Below, piece after piece: positions 12,277 to 24,764 of a DNA stretch of 64,000 nucleotides. Below the pieces are notes generated by a model. The model made no database searches, had not been told where the DNA came from, and worked only from the letters and a program-made list of their open reading frames with translations. A program made the translations under genes and the position numbers. This stretch comes from Cephalopachus bancanus (lineage: Eukaryota; Chordata; Mammalia; Primates; Tarsiidae), in the NCBI GenBank assembly GCA_027257055.1, contig JAPVLO010000073.1, forward strand, positions 4,225,001 through 4,289,000, written 5' to 3'. How positions within the stretch are numbered: position 1 is the first letter of the stretch; each line of letters starts with the position of its first letter.

Positions 12277-12450
12277 AAGTGAAAAGAGCACTGGGCTAGG
12301 ATTCAAAGTCTGAGTTTAAGTTCCAGCTCAGCTAATTTTTAACAGTAGACCTTTGCTAGGGTAAGTTATGAATAATCCTACTGAGACCCAGAGTCACATC
12401 AATAAAATGGGCTTAATTAAATCAATTCAGAAGGTATTTGCAAAGATTAA
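12277..12450 (+). mobile_element. MIR
   Basis: Follows the MIR consensus order: 'agagcactgggctaggattcaaagtctgagtttaagttccagctcagc' (core), 'gggtaagttatgaat', 'cagagtcacatcaataaaatggg', then a 'gcaaagattaagc' tail. Sense orientation, strongly diverged. Confidence 0.7.
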
Positions 12451-14568
12451 GCAAATTATTTTGCATTAACATCTTTTCTCTATATTACCTGGAATATCCT
12501 TTGCTTTATATTACCTAAAAGATCTTTTAAAGATATTTTGAAGATGTATTTCAAATTTATTGAATAGAACCCTATTGAAATACATTTTGTTATTGTTAAT
12601 AATACCCACAATTATTAGCACTCCCAGAATGTGAAAGTCAGTCTACTAAATATTTGATGTGTTTCATCTTATATAACACATATATTACAATTATATATTA
12701 TGAAGAGACATGAAGTTACTGAGTGGAGGTTAGATATGTGACAAAAGAATAGGGGACAAAACTAAGAGAAATTCATTCTGAAGGAAAATAAAAAAAATAG
12801 AAAGTGTTTACACAATAAGATTAGACCCTTTTAAGTTATTGGTACTTGTTATCTGTTGTGAAATTATTTTTACAAGAATATTTAAATTTAAACACTTAAA
12901 ACATTTTTTTAAAACTAGGTTTAGTGTTCAGGAACATTTTCAGGTGATTTGTAGAGGATCTCAGTCTTCAGTCTTTGAAACCCAAGAAGCCAAGGACATG
13001 CCTCTCTTTGTAATGTCCACAGTTGAGAGAGCTGGGCACTATTGGAATCTTAGACCAGAGTTCTCCAACGACTCATGTACAATTCAAAGATGATGACACA
13101 ATCATGCTCATCTACTAAATGGTTGTGGGTGTTTTTTTTTTTTTCTGTATATATTTTAGGAAAAAATTTTTTCTTTCTAATTAGAAAGTCAGTTTTTAAA
13201 TGTTCCCAAATGAAAACTCATCCTTATGTAAAGTCACAACTAGTTATTAGAACAGACAGTATTTGCTTTGCTCATTTTAGGTCAAATTGTGTTCTGAGCA
13301 AAGAAACCCACAGAAACAGAAATCTACCTTGCCTTCTGTCCAGGGTTGTGGAAATCCAGAGACAGCAAGACAGAATATTAAATAATAAAAGGCACTACAG
13401 AAATGTAAGACATTTTTATTTCATTATGAATAGCAAGTTTGTCCATAAAATTATAACAGGCCAAATTAATAGCATATTATATATAATATATTGCATATAA
13501 ATATAAGTAAAATATATTAAAATATAACTATGCAAATAAATACATAAATATATAAACAAATAAAATATAAATGTTATAACAAATATTTTAAAATCATTGT
13601 AAACATATATCTATAATATTTTTCAGTGACTCATTATCTTAATATGCCTGAGGAATATTAATTTGTTTATATGTATAGTTGTTATAAAAGCTGGCTGCAC
13701 AGAAGATTGGTTCTGTATTACTTCCATCATCAACCAACTATCTTTATTTGCTAGGAGAAATCCATAATTTATTGCTAGGAGCTAAGAATCAAAAAGGAAA
13801 GAATGCACAGAACCTAGAGACTTAATATCTAATTGCAACAACAGTATGGATGTTTAAAAAAGAAAGAAGAATAAATAACAACACAGTTTTGCATGTCCTT
13901 AATTCCAAATGGAAGATTATCTGTCTTCTTATTGCTGAGGTCACACCAGCTAGCTCTGTGTTGATTTCTAAAGGATTCCAAGAGAAAAACTAACATTATT
14001 TAAGTATGCAGATTTTTAATTAGTAGAATAGAATCTCAGAGGAAGGAATAATAGTAATGTACCTTTTGGAGGCCTCTGACTTCAAATTCCCTGTTCTTCC
14101 TTTCTCCTCAGTGAAGGAGAAATAGAATATTTTCCTCAATAATTTAAAAGTTCCATTATTTGGGCTCTATTCTAGTAAGGTTTTGCTATAATAAAGAAAT
14201 GATAATAAGATTAAAGTGTTTTTTTAGAATTAATTGACGTGAATTTAATGAAAACATTTTTACTACCCAAGAGAAAGAAAGGGTGAGTTATTTGACTACC
14301 CGAAACAACATGAATGCCATTTTACCTGACATGAATATTTGGCCTAAATCAATTCCCTATTTCACTGACAAAAGCGGGAGAGAGGAGGGAAGACAACTTT
14401 AGTTATGTTTTATGTGTAGAATTATTAACAGAATTCTCTAATAGAGTAGATTAAAGATGCAAAAATATCTTACAGTGGCCAAAATTTAAAGCATTTTATT
14501 TTATAAATAGAAGAACTTAGAGCTGGGTTAATTAGGTTTCTTATTAGCATTTTAAAATAGTAAATGCA
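12451..14568. other. Unique, very AT-rich sequence
   Basis: A MIR-like trace on the minus strand is possible at about 12600-12720. 13470-13630 is an A/T-only island (tataaatataagtaaaatata style). The 141-codon open frame at 13075-13500 is AT-biased, shows no domain and has no splice context, so I do not call it a gene. Confidence 0.55.
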
Positions 14569-14868
14569 AGCCGGGCTCAGTGGCTCAGCCTGTAATCCCG
14601 CGCTTTGGGAGGTCGAGGTGAGTGAATAGCCTGAGCCCGCGGGTTCGAGACCCACCTGGGCAACTTGGCGAGACCTCATCTCTACAATAAATCAAAATAA
14701 TTAGCAGGGCGTGGTAGCGTGCACCTGTAGTTTCAGCTACTTGGAAGACTGAGGCGGAAGGATCGCCGGAGCCCAGCAGGTCAAGGCTGCCGTGGCCAGG
14801 AGTGGCCACTGCACTCCAGTCTGGGCGACAGAGTGAGACTCCAACTCAAAATAAAAATAAAATAAAAT
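14569..14868 (+). mobile_element. Young Alu of the T-arm family
   Basis: Full dimer with TSD aaatagtaaatgca at 14555-14568 and 14869-14882 and an (aaaat)n tail. The T-arm segment at 14638-14654 reads gcgggttcgagacccac, one change from the perfect stem. It shares the family linker (acaataaatcaaaa) and the right-arm wording gccggagcccagcaggtc. Confidence 0.95.
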
Positions 14869-14954
14869 AAATAGTAAATGCAGATATTAAGTTACCTGAA
14901 AGTATGTAAAGAGTCTACCAAAATAAAAAAAGTTTAGAGAAGCTGTGTAGTAGG

Positions 14955-15555
14955 CATATAATGGTAAACTATCCAAGCTCTGGCATCCAAGTGCCTAGAT
15001 ATGAACCCTCTAGCTCACAAGTCGCATGTCTTTTGTACATTTTATCTCTAATGCCTTAGTTTCATCATGGATAAGAGGGAATTCTGTGGTTTGAATGCAT
15101 GTGACCCTCCAAAGTTTATATGTTGAAATTTAGTCATTAATGCGATAGTATGAAGAAGCGAGGCATGTAGGCTGAATCCTCCTGAGTGAGGTTGTTGCCC
15201 TTATATGAGAGGCTGAAAGCAGGGCCCTAATATCTTTTGCCCTCCAACTCTTCCTCCAAGTAAGGACACAGCAACAAGGCGCCACAATGAAACAAAGAGT
15301 AAGCTGTCACCAGACACCGAATCTGCCAGCAGTTTGACCTTGGACTTTCAGCTTCCAGAACTGAAATAAATACATTTATTTTATTTATAAATTACCCAGT
15401 CTTAAGAATTTTGTTATGGCAGCACAAACAAACTAAAACAGGGAATAATAACGGTATCTGCCTCCCAAAATAACCATGACAATTTATTTAGAGGATACAT
15501 GAGGAAAATGCTTGGCACGAAATTAACAATAAGTGCTGACTATTGTTGGTAGCCA
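14955..15555 (+). mobile_element. MIR split by an MLT1-like LTR
   Basis: The 5' part, 14955-15082, holds the MIR core (atggtaaactatccaagctctggcatccaagtgcc ... ttagtttcatcatgg). The 3' part, 15441-15555, resumes with 'gggaataataacggtatctgcc ... aggatacatgaggaaaatgcttggcac ... aataagtgctgactattg'. The two halves join cleanly once the LTR is removed. Confidence 0.8.
15085..15440 (+). mobile_element. Solo MLT1-like LTR (MaLR, ERVL-type)
   Basis: Begins tgtggtttgaatg and ends with the MaLR-type aacaaactaaaaca. Internal blocks are diagnostic: gttgaaatttagtcattaatg, 'gtaaggacacagcaacaagg', 'caccagacaccgaatctgcc', 'gaccttggactttcagcttcc', 'gaactgaaataaat' and a 'acccagtct' block. It is flanked by the short duplication gggaat at 15077-15082 and 15441-15446. 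No internal retroviral sequence remains, so it is a solo LTR from recombination. Confidence 0.85.
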
Positions 15556-15597
15556 ATAATTTAAAATATATTTAACATTTTTTCTTATAGTCTCAAA

Positions 15598-15775
15598 GCC
15601 ATGATTCTCAACCTAATCAGCACATTGAAATCATCTTTTAAAAAAATTCTAATATGTCATCTGACCCTTAGAGATTATGATTAAATTGGTCTCAAGTGAA
15701 GCCTAGACATCTGTGAGTTTTAAAATTTCCCCAGGTAACTCTAACATGCAGCCAGAGTTTAAAAGACCTGGAGAA
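15598..15775 (+). mobile_element. MER5A-like hAT fossil
   Basis: Starts agccatgattctcaacct and continues cagcacattgaaatcatc, 'agattatgattaaattgg', 'cccaggtaactctaacatgcagcc', ending agagtttaaaagac. This is the non-autonomous hAT MER5A layout at high divergence. Confidence 0.75.
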
Positions 15776-16915
15776 ATAAGCCATGCAGATGTGCAACATT
15801 GTACCACTCCGTCAGCAGCTGAGCCAATCCCAGAGTAGTTTCTCTAAACTGTATTCTGCCTAATACTGGTCCAGCAAAATGTGTTCTAAAGATAAATAAA
15901 TAAGTAACTTAAAAGGGACAGATGCATAGTCAACTAAGATTGCTGATGTATATATCTCACAGAGATTCCTTTTTCACACCAACAATTAAAAGATATGGGA
16001 AGTCCTGCTTAAATAATTTATTTCTGATGAACTCAGATTTCCCCCAAATCTTTTGTGATAAGGAATATTTAACATTCTGCTCAACAACATTGTGGTAAGC
16101 ATCACCAGCTATCACACCAATTAGCTATAATATAATTTAATTGATACATAGTCAATACATATACTTAGGAATATCTGCTAGTCCTAAGTACTGGGAATTC
16201 AAGGCCAAAATGCACAAGGTTTAGCCATCCAAATTACCTGTGGTATCGTTTTTTTTAATCACAGGTACCTCGACTTCATACAAGGCCTACTATTCTATGA
16301 TAGTGGATCTGCCAGTGTGTACTCTTTAGACTTCTACTGGGATTCTAATGATGAACTGGGTTTGGAATCACTGTTTCCTAACCTAACCATTTATAGTAAA
16401 CCTTCTAGCTCCCACCTATTTTACAAACATCAGCGAAGAAAAGAAAACTAGAAAGAGAAATCACTCACTGACCTTAGGAAAAGGAAGGAGACAATGGAGG
16501 ATAGAGGGTAAAGGAGAAGTAGGAAGTCGCCGTGGAAATGGGGTGGAGGCATGCGATGTGAATTCCTGCTACTCATGTGTGAGTGTCAATGGGCATGCGT
16601 GCACATGTGTGAGAAATGAGAAATGGCACTGGATGGAAAGGGAGCGGGAAAAGAAGTACACTTTGATTTCATCATGGGTTGTGGAGAAACAAAACTCTAT
16701 CCTTTCTCTGAGAGTGATGACAAGCAACTCTCCTCATTTAGCTACATGTATTAGGAGGAGTGAAAGGACAGGAAACTATGCAAGAGGAATAAAATGATAA
16801 ACTTGGGAGTTGAAAAGACTTCAAACTTGCTCAGATGGCTAGAGAAATTAGGAATCATCTTGTTTCTTGATGAATAATATGAAATGTTGACGTACTACAC
16901 TTATATGCATGTGGG
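15776..16915. other. Unique sequence, nothing recognised
   Basis: No gene, RNA or repeat recognised. The 84-codon frame at 16543-16797 has no recognisable domain. Confidence 0.6.
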
Positions 16916-17450
16916 ACCTCCCCCGCAAAAACTGGAATGTATTTATAAAAATGTTTATATTTATTCTTACATGCATAAACTTCAGTCAACCTCAAAGTTC
17001 TCTCCGTTTAATGCAATACACCTATAGATGTGCTTTTCTTACTGCTCCAGTTTTTGAACTTCTCAGTTTTGATGCCTTTTAGTATTTCTGCCAGTTTTTT
17101 GTTTTGTTTTGTTTTTTATTTCACATCTTCCATGTTGGCAAAAAGTTCCCTTTTGAGGACTTTTTTTCATCTGAGGAAACAAAAAAATAGTTGCTTGGGT
17201 TGAAAGCAGGTAAAGAGGAAGGTGGGGCATGGGGGTTATTTCGTTTTTGGTTAAAAACTGCTGAATACTCAGATTAGGTTGTTTGTGTAAATCACCCATC
17301 ATGAAACAAGCAAACATGCTAAAAGAATCTCCAAAAACAATTCACTGAACCTGAACACAGCCTCTCACAAAAACTGCTAGTTGGTACACTGATGCCAATG
17401 AGTCCCCAGAACAATTACCTGGTGGGAAGTTTGTACTACAAGGGACCTTT
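16916..17450 (-). pseudogene. Tc1/mariner transposase relic
   Basis: On the minus strand the segment decodes to the C-terminal half of a mariner-type transposase: FMMGDLH (decayed HDN region), SIQQFLTKNEITPMPHLPLY (the PHPPYSPD region with the third catalytic Asp lost), IFLFPQMKKS, and after frame damage a CIALNGENFEVD-like end just before a stop. It then runs into an A/T-rich stretch and gcgggggaggtccc, a possible inverted-repeat end, at about 16916-16932. It is homologous in inverse orientation to 41547-42105. Frameshifts and stops make it inactive. Confidence 0.75.
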
Positions 17451-17565
17451 TTTTTTCCTAAGTCAGGAATTACCATATCCTGGTGGAAGTAAGAGTGGAA
17501 TGCAAGATAAACACAAAACAAAGGGTTTTTCCAAATGTTCTTCTTTAAATACAACTCTTTTAAAA

Positions 17566-17854
17566 GTGATGACTCAAGCCCGTAATTCCAGCACTTTGGG
17601 AGACCGAGGTGAGAGGATTGCCTGAGCCCACGGGTTCGAGACCAGCCTGGGCAACATGGTGAGAACTGGTCTCTATAATAAGTCAAAAAATTAGCTGGGC
17701 TGGTAGCATGTACCTGTAGTTTCGGCTACTTGGAAGGCTGAGGCAAAAGGATCTCCAGTGCCCAGCAGGTCGACAGTGGGGTGGCTGTGAGCATGCCACT
17801 GCACTCCAGCCTGGGTGACAGAGTGAGAGTACAACTCAAAAAAAAAAAGAAAAG
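17566..17854 (+). mobile_element. Alu, intermediate age, 5' end slightly truncated
   Basis: Starts inside the first few bases of the left arm (gtgatgactcaagcccgtaattcc). It carries acgggttcgagaccagc, half-way between the ancestral Alu and the T-arm type. Linker ataataagtcaaaaaatt; right arm gcccagcaggtcgacagtgg; interrupted A tail. A 6-bp aaaagt on both sides may be a short TSD. Confidence 0.9.
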
Positions 17855-18727
17855 TCCCTACCTTTTGTTGGGCCCTACCTTTTGCATTTTGGGTTTTTTT
17901 TTTTCTTTTTTAGAGATTCTGCCTCTTAGTTGATATACTTAACTGCACCTCAGATTAAAACGTTACTTTCTAGATTTGTGCCAAAGAAATTCTCCACCTC
18001 ACTATTGAAATTTTGTGAGAAAGAGGTGCCCATTGTCCAAACATGTAGAGTTACGGCTCCATTCAAACACGGAGAGTTATGGCTCCAAGAACACATCTTC
18101 AAACTACAGACACAAGTTAGACATAATATCACAGTTGGAATTTGGGGGAAGAAAGCAGAATTATATGGCCTTATGAATAATTTTCAAAATTCACTTGTAA
18201 AGTTGTGAAATGAAAATTAATTTTCACCACAACCTCTATGGACACCTACTTTGGATAGGGATTCAATGCCAAAGCTCCTCAAATGGGTTTAAGGATGCTG
18301 TCCCTTACCTTCACAGAAATGGAAGCCCTGGGACATGGCTGCCCTCTTGTGGCTTGCAATCAAGCAGGTTTTGGAACCACTCACAGTGGCTCCTCCCTAT
18401 CAGAAACCAAATTTCAGGCAGCACTGTATGTGAGACAGAAGAGACTTAGTCATGGGCAGTTCATGGAATCCATATGTTGCAAATGTGTTAGGTACTGAAT
18501 GTAGAGAAAAGGCAAGCTCAAGTGATAGTATTTTAGGGGAATTTCCCAACCCAGAGGGACTGGATTTCTTTGGAAGATTTCATCTGAAACAAGTGTATAG
18601 CAAAGTGAGTAATGACTGGTGTTTATAGCTGCAAATCAATAAAGAGGTAAAAGTCTTCCACTTCCGTGGTCATTGTAAGCCTTTCATTGGTAGGAAGAAG
18701 AAGAACACTGCTTGAAGGACAAGTCTT
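17855..18727. other. Unique sequence, nothing recognised
   Basis: Contains a short imperfect repeat, agagttacggctcca and agagttatggctcca (18048-18090). Adjacent open frames of 92 and 79 codons (17930-18208 and 18210-18449) show no known domain, no splice sites and no similarity I recognise. Confidence 0.55.
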
Positions 18728-18743
18728 TAAAGTTGAAGAAGAA

Positions 18744-19036
18744 GCCGGCTCGGTGGCTCAGCCTGTAATCCCATGCTTTGGGAGACTGAGGTGAGTGGAT
18801 TGCCTGAGCCCGCAGATTGGAGACCCGCCTGGACAACTTGGCGAGACCTCATCTCTACAATAAATCAAAAAATCAGCCGGCCTTGGTAGTGCGCACCTGT
18901 AATTCCAGCTACTCGGAAGGCTGAGGGGAAGGATCGCCGGAGCCCAGCAGGTGGAGGCTGCGGTGGCCGGGAGCGGCCACTGCACTCCAGTCTGGGCGAC
19001 AGAGTGAGACTCCCACTCAATAAATAAATAAATAAA
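18744..19036 (+). mobile_element. Young Alu of the T-arm family
   Basis: Perfect 16-bp TSD taaagttgaagaagaa at 18728-18743 and 19037-19052, with an (aaat)n tail. The left arm lost the canonical T loop (gcagattggagacccgc) but the linker and right arm match the family exactly, including gccggagcccagcagg and the ggtggccgggagcggccac hairpin. Confidence 0.95.
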
Positions 19037-19052
19037 TAAAGTTGAAGAAGAA

Positions 19053-20689
19053 ATAAATTATAGCTAAAATCTTTGAAGCAATGTTTGACATTTTTTAACT
19101 CCCTCCTCCCCAAATCTCTCCAGTTCCTTCTGTGGCTACCTGAATCATAGGTCAAAATCAAGTTTGAATCATGGATTGCGAAGTCAAGATACTGGGAAGC
19201 ATTTGGCAGGTTGGAAGATGTTCCCGTCTCTAGTAGCTCACTATACACTCATTCTCCAGTCTTCAAATAGAATTTCCTCCAATCTTAAAGTCATCCCACC
19301 TTTAGAATGAGGGCTGAACACCCTAATTTACTTTTATCTTGCATGGGTGGATTGCAATAATCTATCTGTAACCGGTTAGTTGCTTCTAGCATTTAGTAAA
19401 TAGCAGCCACAAATAAAATAAATTCAATAGTGACATAACCTGGGTATATAAAAAATTTAGTTGTAATTGTTATTTGAGGGATAAACAGAACTAAGTGAGA
19501 AGCATCAGAGATGCCATGAAGGAACAAGCATATTGAAGGAAAAAAGAAAGGGGTTAGGACACAATGTAATTAGTTATGAAATAGGTGCATTTAACTTTCC
19601 TGAAAAGATACAATGAAAATCCAAATTCTCTACTAGAGCTTTTGACTTGGATCAAATGTAAGATACACAGTTTTAGAGCATGTATCTAGATTATGGCAGG
19701 CTTATCGAGTTCTATCTACTTAGACAAGCTCTGGGTTAAGCACTTCATACATTCACTAGATGTCATTTTCAAAACTACTAAACTACTGTATGAAGCAGAG
19801 AGAGGTAATGTCCTCAGTATCTCTCCTCCAATAACCTCAATAACCACAACCAAAATTTGAAACTGAGTTGAACTGACTCTGTAATATATGTTATTTCCAC
19901 TAATGGACAAGTCATGAGTCATTCTCTGCTGCTGTATGCTTTTTATTATGTCTAACTAGGAGCAGACTTTCAGAAGCAGCTGACTGTAGCTATTAATTAT
20001 TGTCAAAAGTAGCAGCTTAGTAAAAATTATTTCCATCTATATTTGGTAAACAGTATTATTCAGGTAAACAATACTAAGAACCTCATTCAACAGGTCAATT
20101 CATTCAGCTACTTTGGCTGCATTTTACAGCTCATTCATCTTGATCAGCCACCATGTTAAGTACTGTTCAAGAAACTAAACATTTCACAGGGCACATATAA
20201 ACTTATTTCTAGCCACCCATTTTCATTATTAATATTTTCCATTAAAATTTTTCAAGACTAAACGCCTTCATGTTGTATGATAAAACAATTAAACGTGTTT
20301 TACCAAGTGCTTTTTTTCAAGGACTGGTATAAATTTAAAGTTCCTCTTAAGAAAAAATGTTGTCCTTCCAAAAGGTATCCTCTTAGCCCACTTCCCTCTA
20401 CAAGTGTGCTTAAGAAAGTACATCTTAAGATCTTCACCTTTTATTACAGAACAATAATTCTGCATCACCCATATCCGATTGATAAAGTATATGGATCGCT
20501 TGTCAGTTAGTACCACAAAGAAATCACCCATGAATAAATTTCTATTCTATATTTGTCTAAGCCTATTTGAGGTGTACTATTCATTCATAGATTTCTGGAT
20601 TCTCTAAGCTTCATCTCTCTAATAGACTGCATCACTAGACATCAATATCCCTGGACACTACCCTTACACCTCCCTGAAGCAGCGCTAGG
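19053..20689. other. Unique sequence, nothing firm
   Basis: A MIR- or L2-like trace on the minus strand is possible at 19722-19830 (ctgggttaagcacttcatac). Otherwise no repeat or gene recognised. Confidence 0.5.
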
Positions 20690-20825
20690 GGAGCAGAAAA
20701 TATGCTTAGACCTGGGATCATGTTCCAAACTCTCCACTTATTAAATTTGTGACCTTGAAAACATTAGTTACTCTCCTCAAGTTCAGTTTCCTCACCAGTT
20801 AGAAAATTTTATAAATTCAATTTGG
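20690..20825 (+). mobile_element. MIR fragment
   Basis: 'gcttagacctgggatcatgttccaaactctccacttatt' followed by 'gtgaccttgaaaacattagttactctcctcaagttcagtttcctcacc' matches the MIR core and its pyrimidine-rich block in sense orientation. Confidence 0.7.
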
Positions 20826-20914
20826 TTCAACAAGCAAATTTAGATTATCAATTAGGTACCACATTTTGAGCTGGGGTTAGGTATAAACAGATTGATTTAT
20901 TTATAGATCTAGTA

Positions 20915-21260
20915 TTTATTCTGAGTATACACTATGTATTAGACATTGTTACGGACTGAGGATAAATCTTTAAACAAGGCTTACAAATTCAATGCCCTTA
21001 TAGTTTTTATGTTAGTAATATATTCAGAAAACAAAGAAGGAAAACCAACCACTAGTTCAATATAAATTCAGATAAGTGATAGGAATTATAAAGAGAATAA
21101 AGCAGAATGGCCAAGTGTCTTTGTGGGGATATGGTTACTTTAGAAAGAGTTGTCAGGTAAGATTCCACCCAGTAAAGATCTCATTCCATTTTACAGAGGT
21201 ATGGATTTTAAGAAAAGATGATCAAGACATCTCTGTATGCAAAGAATTTGTAGTCTAGTA
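20915..21260 (-). mobile_element. L2 fragment
   Basis: Reverse complement of the L2 3' region: 'tatacactatgtattagacattgttacggactgaggataaatctttaaacaaggc', then 'aattataaagagaataaagcag', 'ggttactttagaaagagttgtcagg'. Ancient and diverged. Confidence 0.6.
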
Positions 21261-22006
21261 GGGGGTAGAGGGACATCAGCTACTCTCAGTATTGCTGTGT
21301 TGGAGAAATGCATTTAGACATACCTCGAGAGGATGTGTTTAAATCATGTTTTGCACAAATAGGTACTCACCAAATGCTAGTCTTCTTTGCCTTTTTAAAA
21401 GATTTAACATAATATCTTTCTCCTTTAATTATATAAGAGAAAACCAACTTAATGTTCATAATGACTTCTTAAAAATCAGAAAAATGGTCAAATTAGATGT
21501 CTTAAGAGTGTTTTTTTAAAATAAAAATGATGTAGCTCCACACACTTCATTTTCTCTTAGCTTTTGGTATTATATGTATATACAGCATGGTTTCTGTCAT
21601 TTGCTTCTATTTCCTTTTGTGTCTTTATTCCCAATCACCTCTACTATTGTATTAATACCATAAGATAACTCAATTTTTTCTATATCCAGATAGGATATAA
21701 GCATTTTTAAAATAACTTTTACTCACTGCAAGTATTTTTATTTATGGAATTTAGAGGACATGCTTGATGTTGAAGTAGAAAAATAGTGTTAGTATTATGC
21801 GTTTCCAAATAGGCCTCATTACTTTAATGAGTATCTTGGATTAGACAGAGAAAAAGTTCATAGATAAAATCACATTAATCCACCATCAGACATTTGGGTA
21901 TTTGTTTTCAAAACACATAATGTACATTAAAACCTTATGAGTGCTATCTTACTGAAGGTAATATAAACCTTTATATCTTAACAAATCTAAAATTCTGATT
22001 ATCCTT
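21261..22006. other. Unique sequence, nothing recognised
   Basis: AT-rich with no identifiable element or gene. Confidence 0.6.
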
Positions 22007-22462
22007 AGACACGTGTATAATGTTGTGATTAAGAATATGACTTTGGTCTCTGATGAACATAGATGCAAAAATCCTTCACAATATTCTGACAAACAAAATT
22101 CAAAAGTACATTAAAAAAAATTAATCATGACCAAGGGGATTTTATTCCAAGGATGCAAGGATAGGTCAATATCTGCAAATCAATAAATATGATTCACCAC
22201 ATAAACAGAATTAAAAACAAAAACATATGATCATTTTAATAGATACAGAAAAGGCATTTGATAAAATTCAGCATCTTTTCATGATTTAAAAAAACCCTCA
22301 GCAAACTAGGCACTGAAGGAAAATATCTCAAGATAATAAGGACCACATATGACAAACTCAAAGACAATATCAGACTCAATGGGGAAAAGTTGAAAATATT
22401 CTCCCTTCAAAAATGGAACAAGATAGTGATATCCAGTCTCATCACTCCTATTCAATATCATA

Positions 22463-22684
22463 TTGGAAGTCCTAGCAAGAACAATCTGGCAAGAGAATGA
22501 AATAAAAGGCATTCCAATTAGCAACAAGAAAGTCAAACTATCTCTGTTTGCTGATAGTACAATTGTATGTGTAGAAAACTCTAAAGACTCCTTCAAGAGG
22601 CTTCTAGACCTGATAAATGACTTCAGTAAAATCTCAGGATACAAAATCAATACACAAAAATCAGTAGCTTTCTCTACACAGTAA
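22463..22684 (+). pseudogene. L1 ORF2 reverse-transcriptase fragment
   Basis: A 73-codon remnant of the L1 reverse transcriptase, including [28 protein letters not shown] (catalytic region, second Asp replaced by Ser), [17 protein letters not shown] and [10 protein letters not shown]. Stops on both sides. In a live L1 this domain primes reverse transcription at a nicked target; this copy cannot. Confidence 0.9.
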
Positions 22685-24470
22685 TACTCAAGCTGAGAAC
22701 CAAAATTAAGAGCTCAATTCCATTTACAATAACCACAGAAAAAATAAAATATCTAGGAATTTACTTAACCAAGAAAGTAAAATATCTCTATAAGAAGAAC
22801 TACAAAACACTGATTTAAAATAATTGTAGACAACACAAACAATGGAAGAACATCCCACACTCATGGATTGGAAGAACCAATATTGTTAAAAATGACCATG
22901 CTGCCCAAAGCAATTCACAAATTCAGTGAAATCCCTATCAAAACACCAACATTATTTCCCAAAGAATTACAAAAAAAAATCCCTCAGTTTATATGAAACC
23001 AAAAAAGAGCGCAAATAGCCAAAGTAGTCCTAAGTAAAAAGAATAAATGTGGAACATCTCACTTCTTGACTTCAAATTATACTACATGGTTATAATAATT
23101 ATATCAGCATGCTACAAGAATAGACAGATAGATGAACAGAGTAGAGAACCCAGAAATAAAGCCACACACTTACAACCAACTAATCATCAAAAGAGTCAAT
23201 AAAAGTAAACAATGAAGAAAGGATAATCTATTCAATAAATGGCTCTTGAAAAACTGGCTGGCCATTTGCAGAAGAATGAAACTGGACTCCTACCTCTCAC
23301 CATAAGCAAAAATTAATTCAAGATGGATCAAAGATGTAATCATAAGACCTGAAACTATAGCAATTCTAGAAGAAAACATAATAAAAATTATTTTGCACAT
23401 CAGCCTAGGCAAAAATTTATTATGAAGACCCAAAAGCAAATGTGACAAAAACATAAATAGACAAATCAGACTTAATTAAACTAAAAAAAAAAAAGTCTGC
23501 ATAACAAAAAAATTAACAGAGATAACAGAAAACCTACATAATGGGAGAAAACATTTGCAAAGTATGCCTCAGATGAACAACTAATATTCAGAATCTGAAA
23601 GAACTCAAACAACTCAATATTTTTAAAAAATCATCAAAAAGTGGGCAAAGGATTTAAGTAGACATTTCCCACAGAGGATATACAAGTGGGCAGCAAACAT
23701 ATGAAAAACTGCTCAACATCACTAACCATCAGAGAAAGGCAAATTAAAACCACAATGAGATATGAGAATTGCTTTGGGCAGCATGTTCATATACCAGCCA
23801 GAATGACTATTATTAAAAAGTCAAAGAAACACCAGTGTTCCTTGGATATGGACAAAAAAGAATGCACTGCTGGGACTTTAAACTAGATCAGTCTCTATGG
23901 AAAACAGTATAAATACCTCTCCAAGAACTAAAAATAGAACTACCACTTGATCCAGAAATTCCACTAGGTATCTACCTCCCAAAAAGAAATAAATATATTT
24001 TTTAAAAAGACCTGTACTCGTATGTTCATTGCAGCACTATTCACAATAGCATAATCATGGAACCAACCTAAGTCATCAATGATTGACTGAATAGAGAAAA
24101 TGTGGTATATATACACCACAGAATATTTTGTAACCATGAAAAAGAACAAAATTATGTTCCTTGCAGCAACATGGCTGGAGCTGGAGATCAACATCTTAAG
24201 ATAACAAACACAGAAATAGAAGTCCAACCACCCTATATTCTCACCTATATATAGTAGCTAAAAATGGGTACAAAGATGGAAAAAATAGACATTAGGAATA
24301 CTAAAAGACAAGGAGGCAGAGAGATTAGGGATCAGAAATTACCTATTAGGTACAATGTTCTCTGTCAGGAGAATGAGCCACCTGAAACCCAGTCCCCAAC
24401 ATGTCCACCTAATAAACATGCACTTGTACCCCTTGACTATAAAATAAATAAATTAATTTAATTTAATTTA

Positions 24471-24764
24471 ATTATTTATTTTTTGAGTTGGAGTCTCACT
24501 CTGTCACCCAGACTGGAGTGCAGTGGCACGCTCCAGGACACCACAGCCTCAAACTGCTGGGCTCCAGCAATCCTTCCACCTCAGCCATCCAAGTAGCTGG
24601 AACTACAGGTCTGTGCTACCATGCCCAGCTAATTTTTGATGTATTGTAGAGACAAGGTCTCGCCAAGCTGCCCGGGCAGGTCTCGAACCCGTGGGCTCAG
24701 GTAATCCACTCGCCTTGGCCTCCCAAAGTGCTGGAATTACAGGCTTAGCCACCGAGCCTGGCCG
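24471..24764 (-). mobile_element. Alu, T-arm family, moderately aged
   Basis: Complete dimer on the minus strand inserted in the A/T-rich tail of the L1. Both sides carry aatttaattt, so the TSD merges with the tail. B-box region as read on the plus strand: gcaggtctcgaacccgt. Left end gccaggctcggtggct. Confidence 0.9.

Noticed and set aside
13075..13500. 141-codon open frame
   Set aside because: AT-driven composition, no domain, no splice or promoter context, single frame in a gene-free region.
16543..16797. 84-codon frame with CysCys-type residues
   Set aside because: No recognisable domain and no exon context.
17930..18449. Two adjacent frames (92 and 79 codons) as a possible processed pseudogene
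   Set aside because: Translation matches no family I know, and there is no poly(A) tail or TSD.
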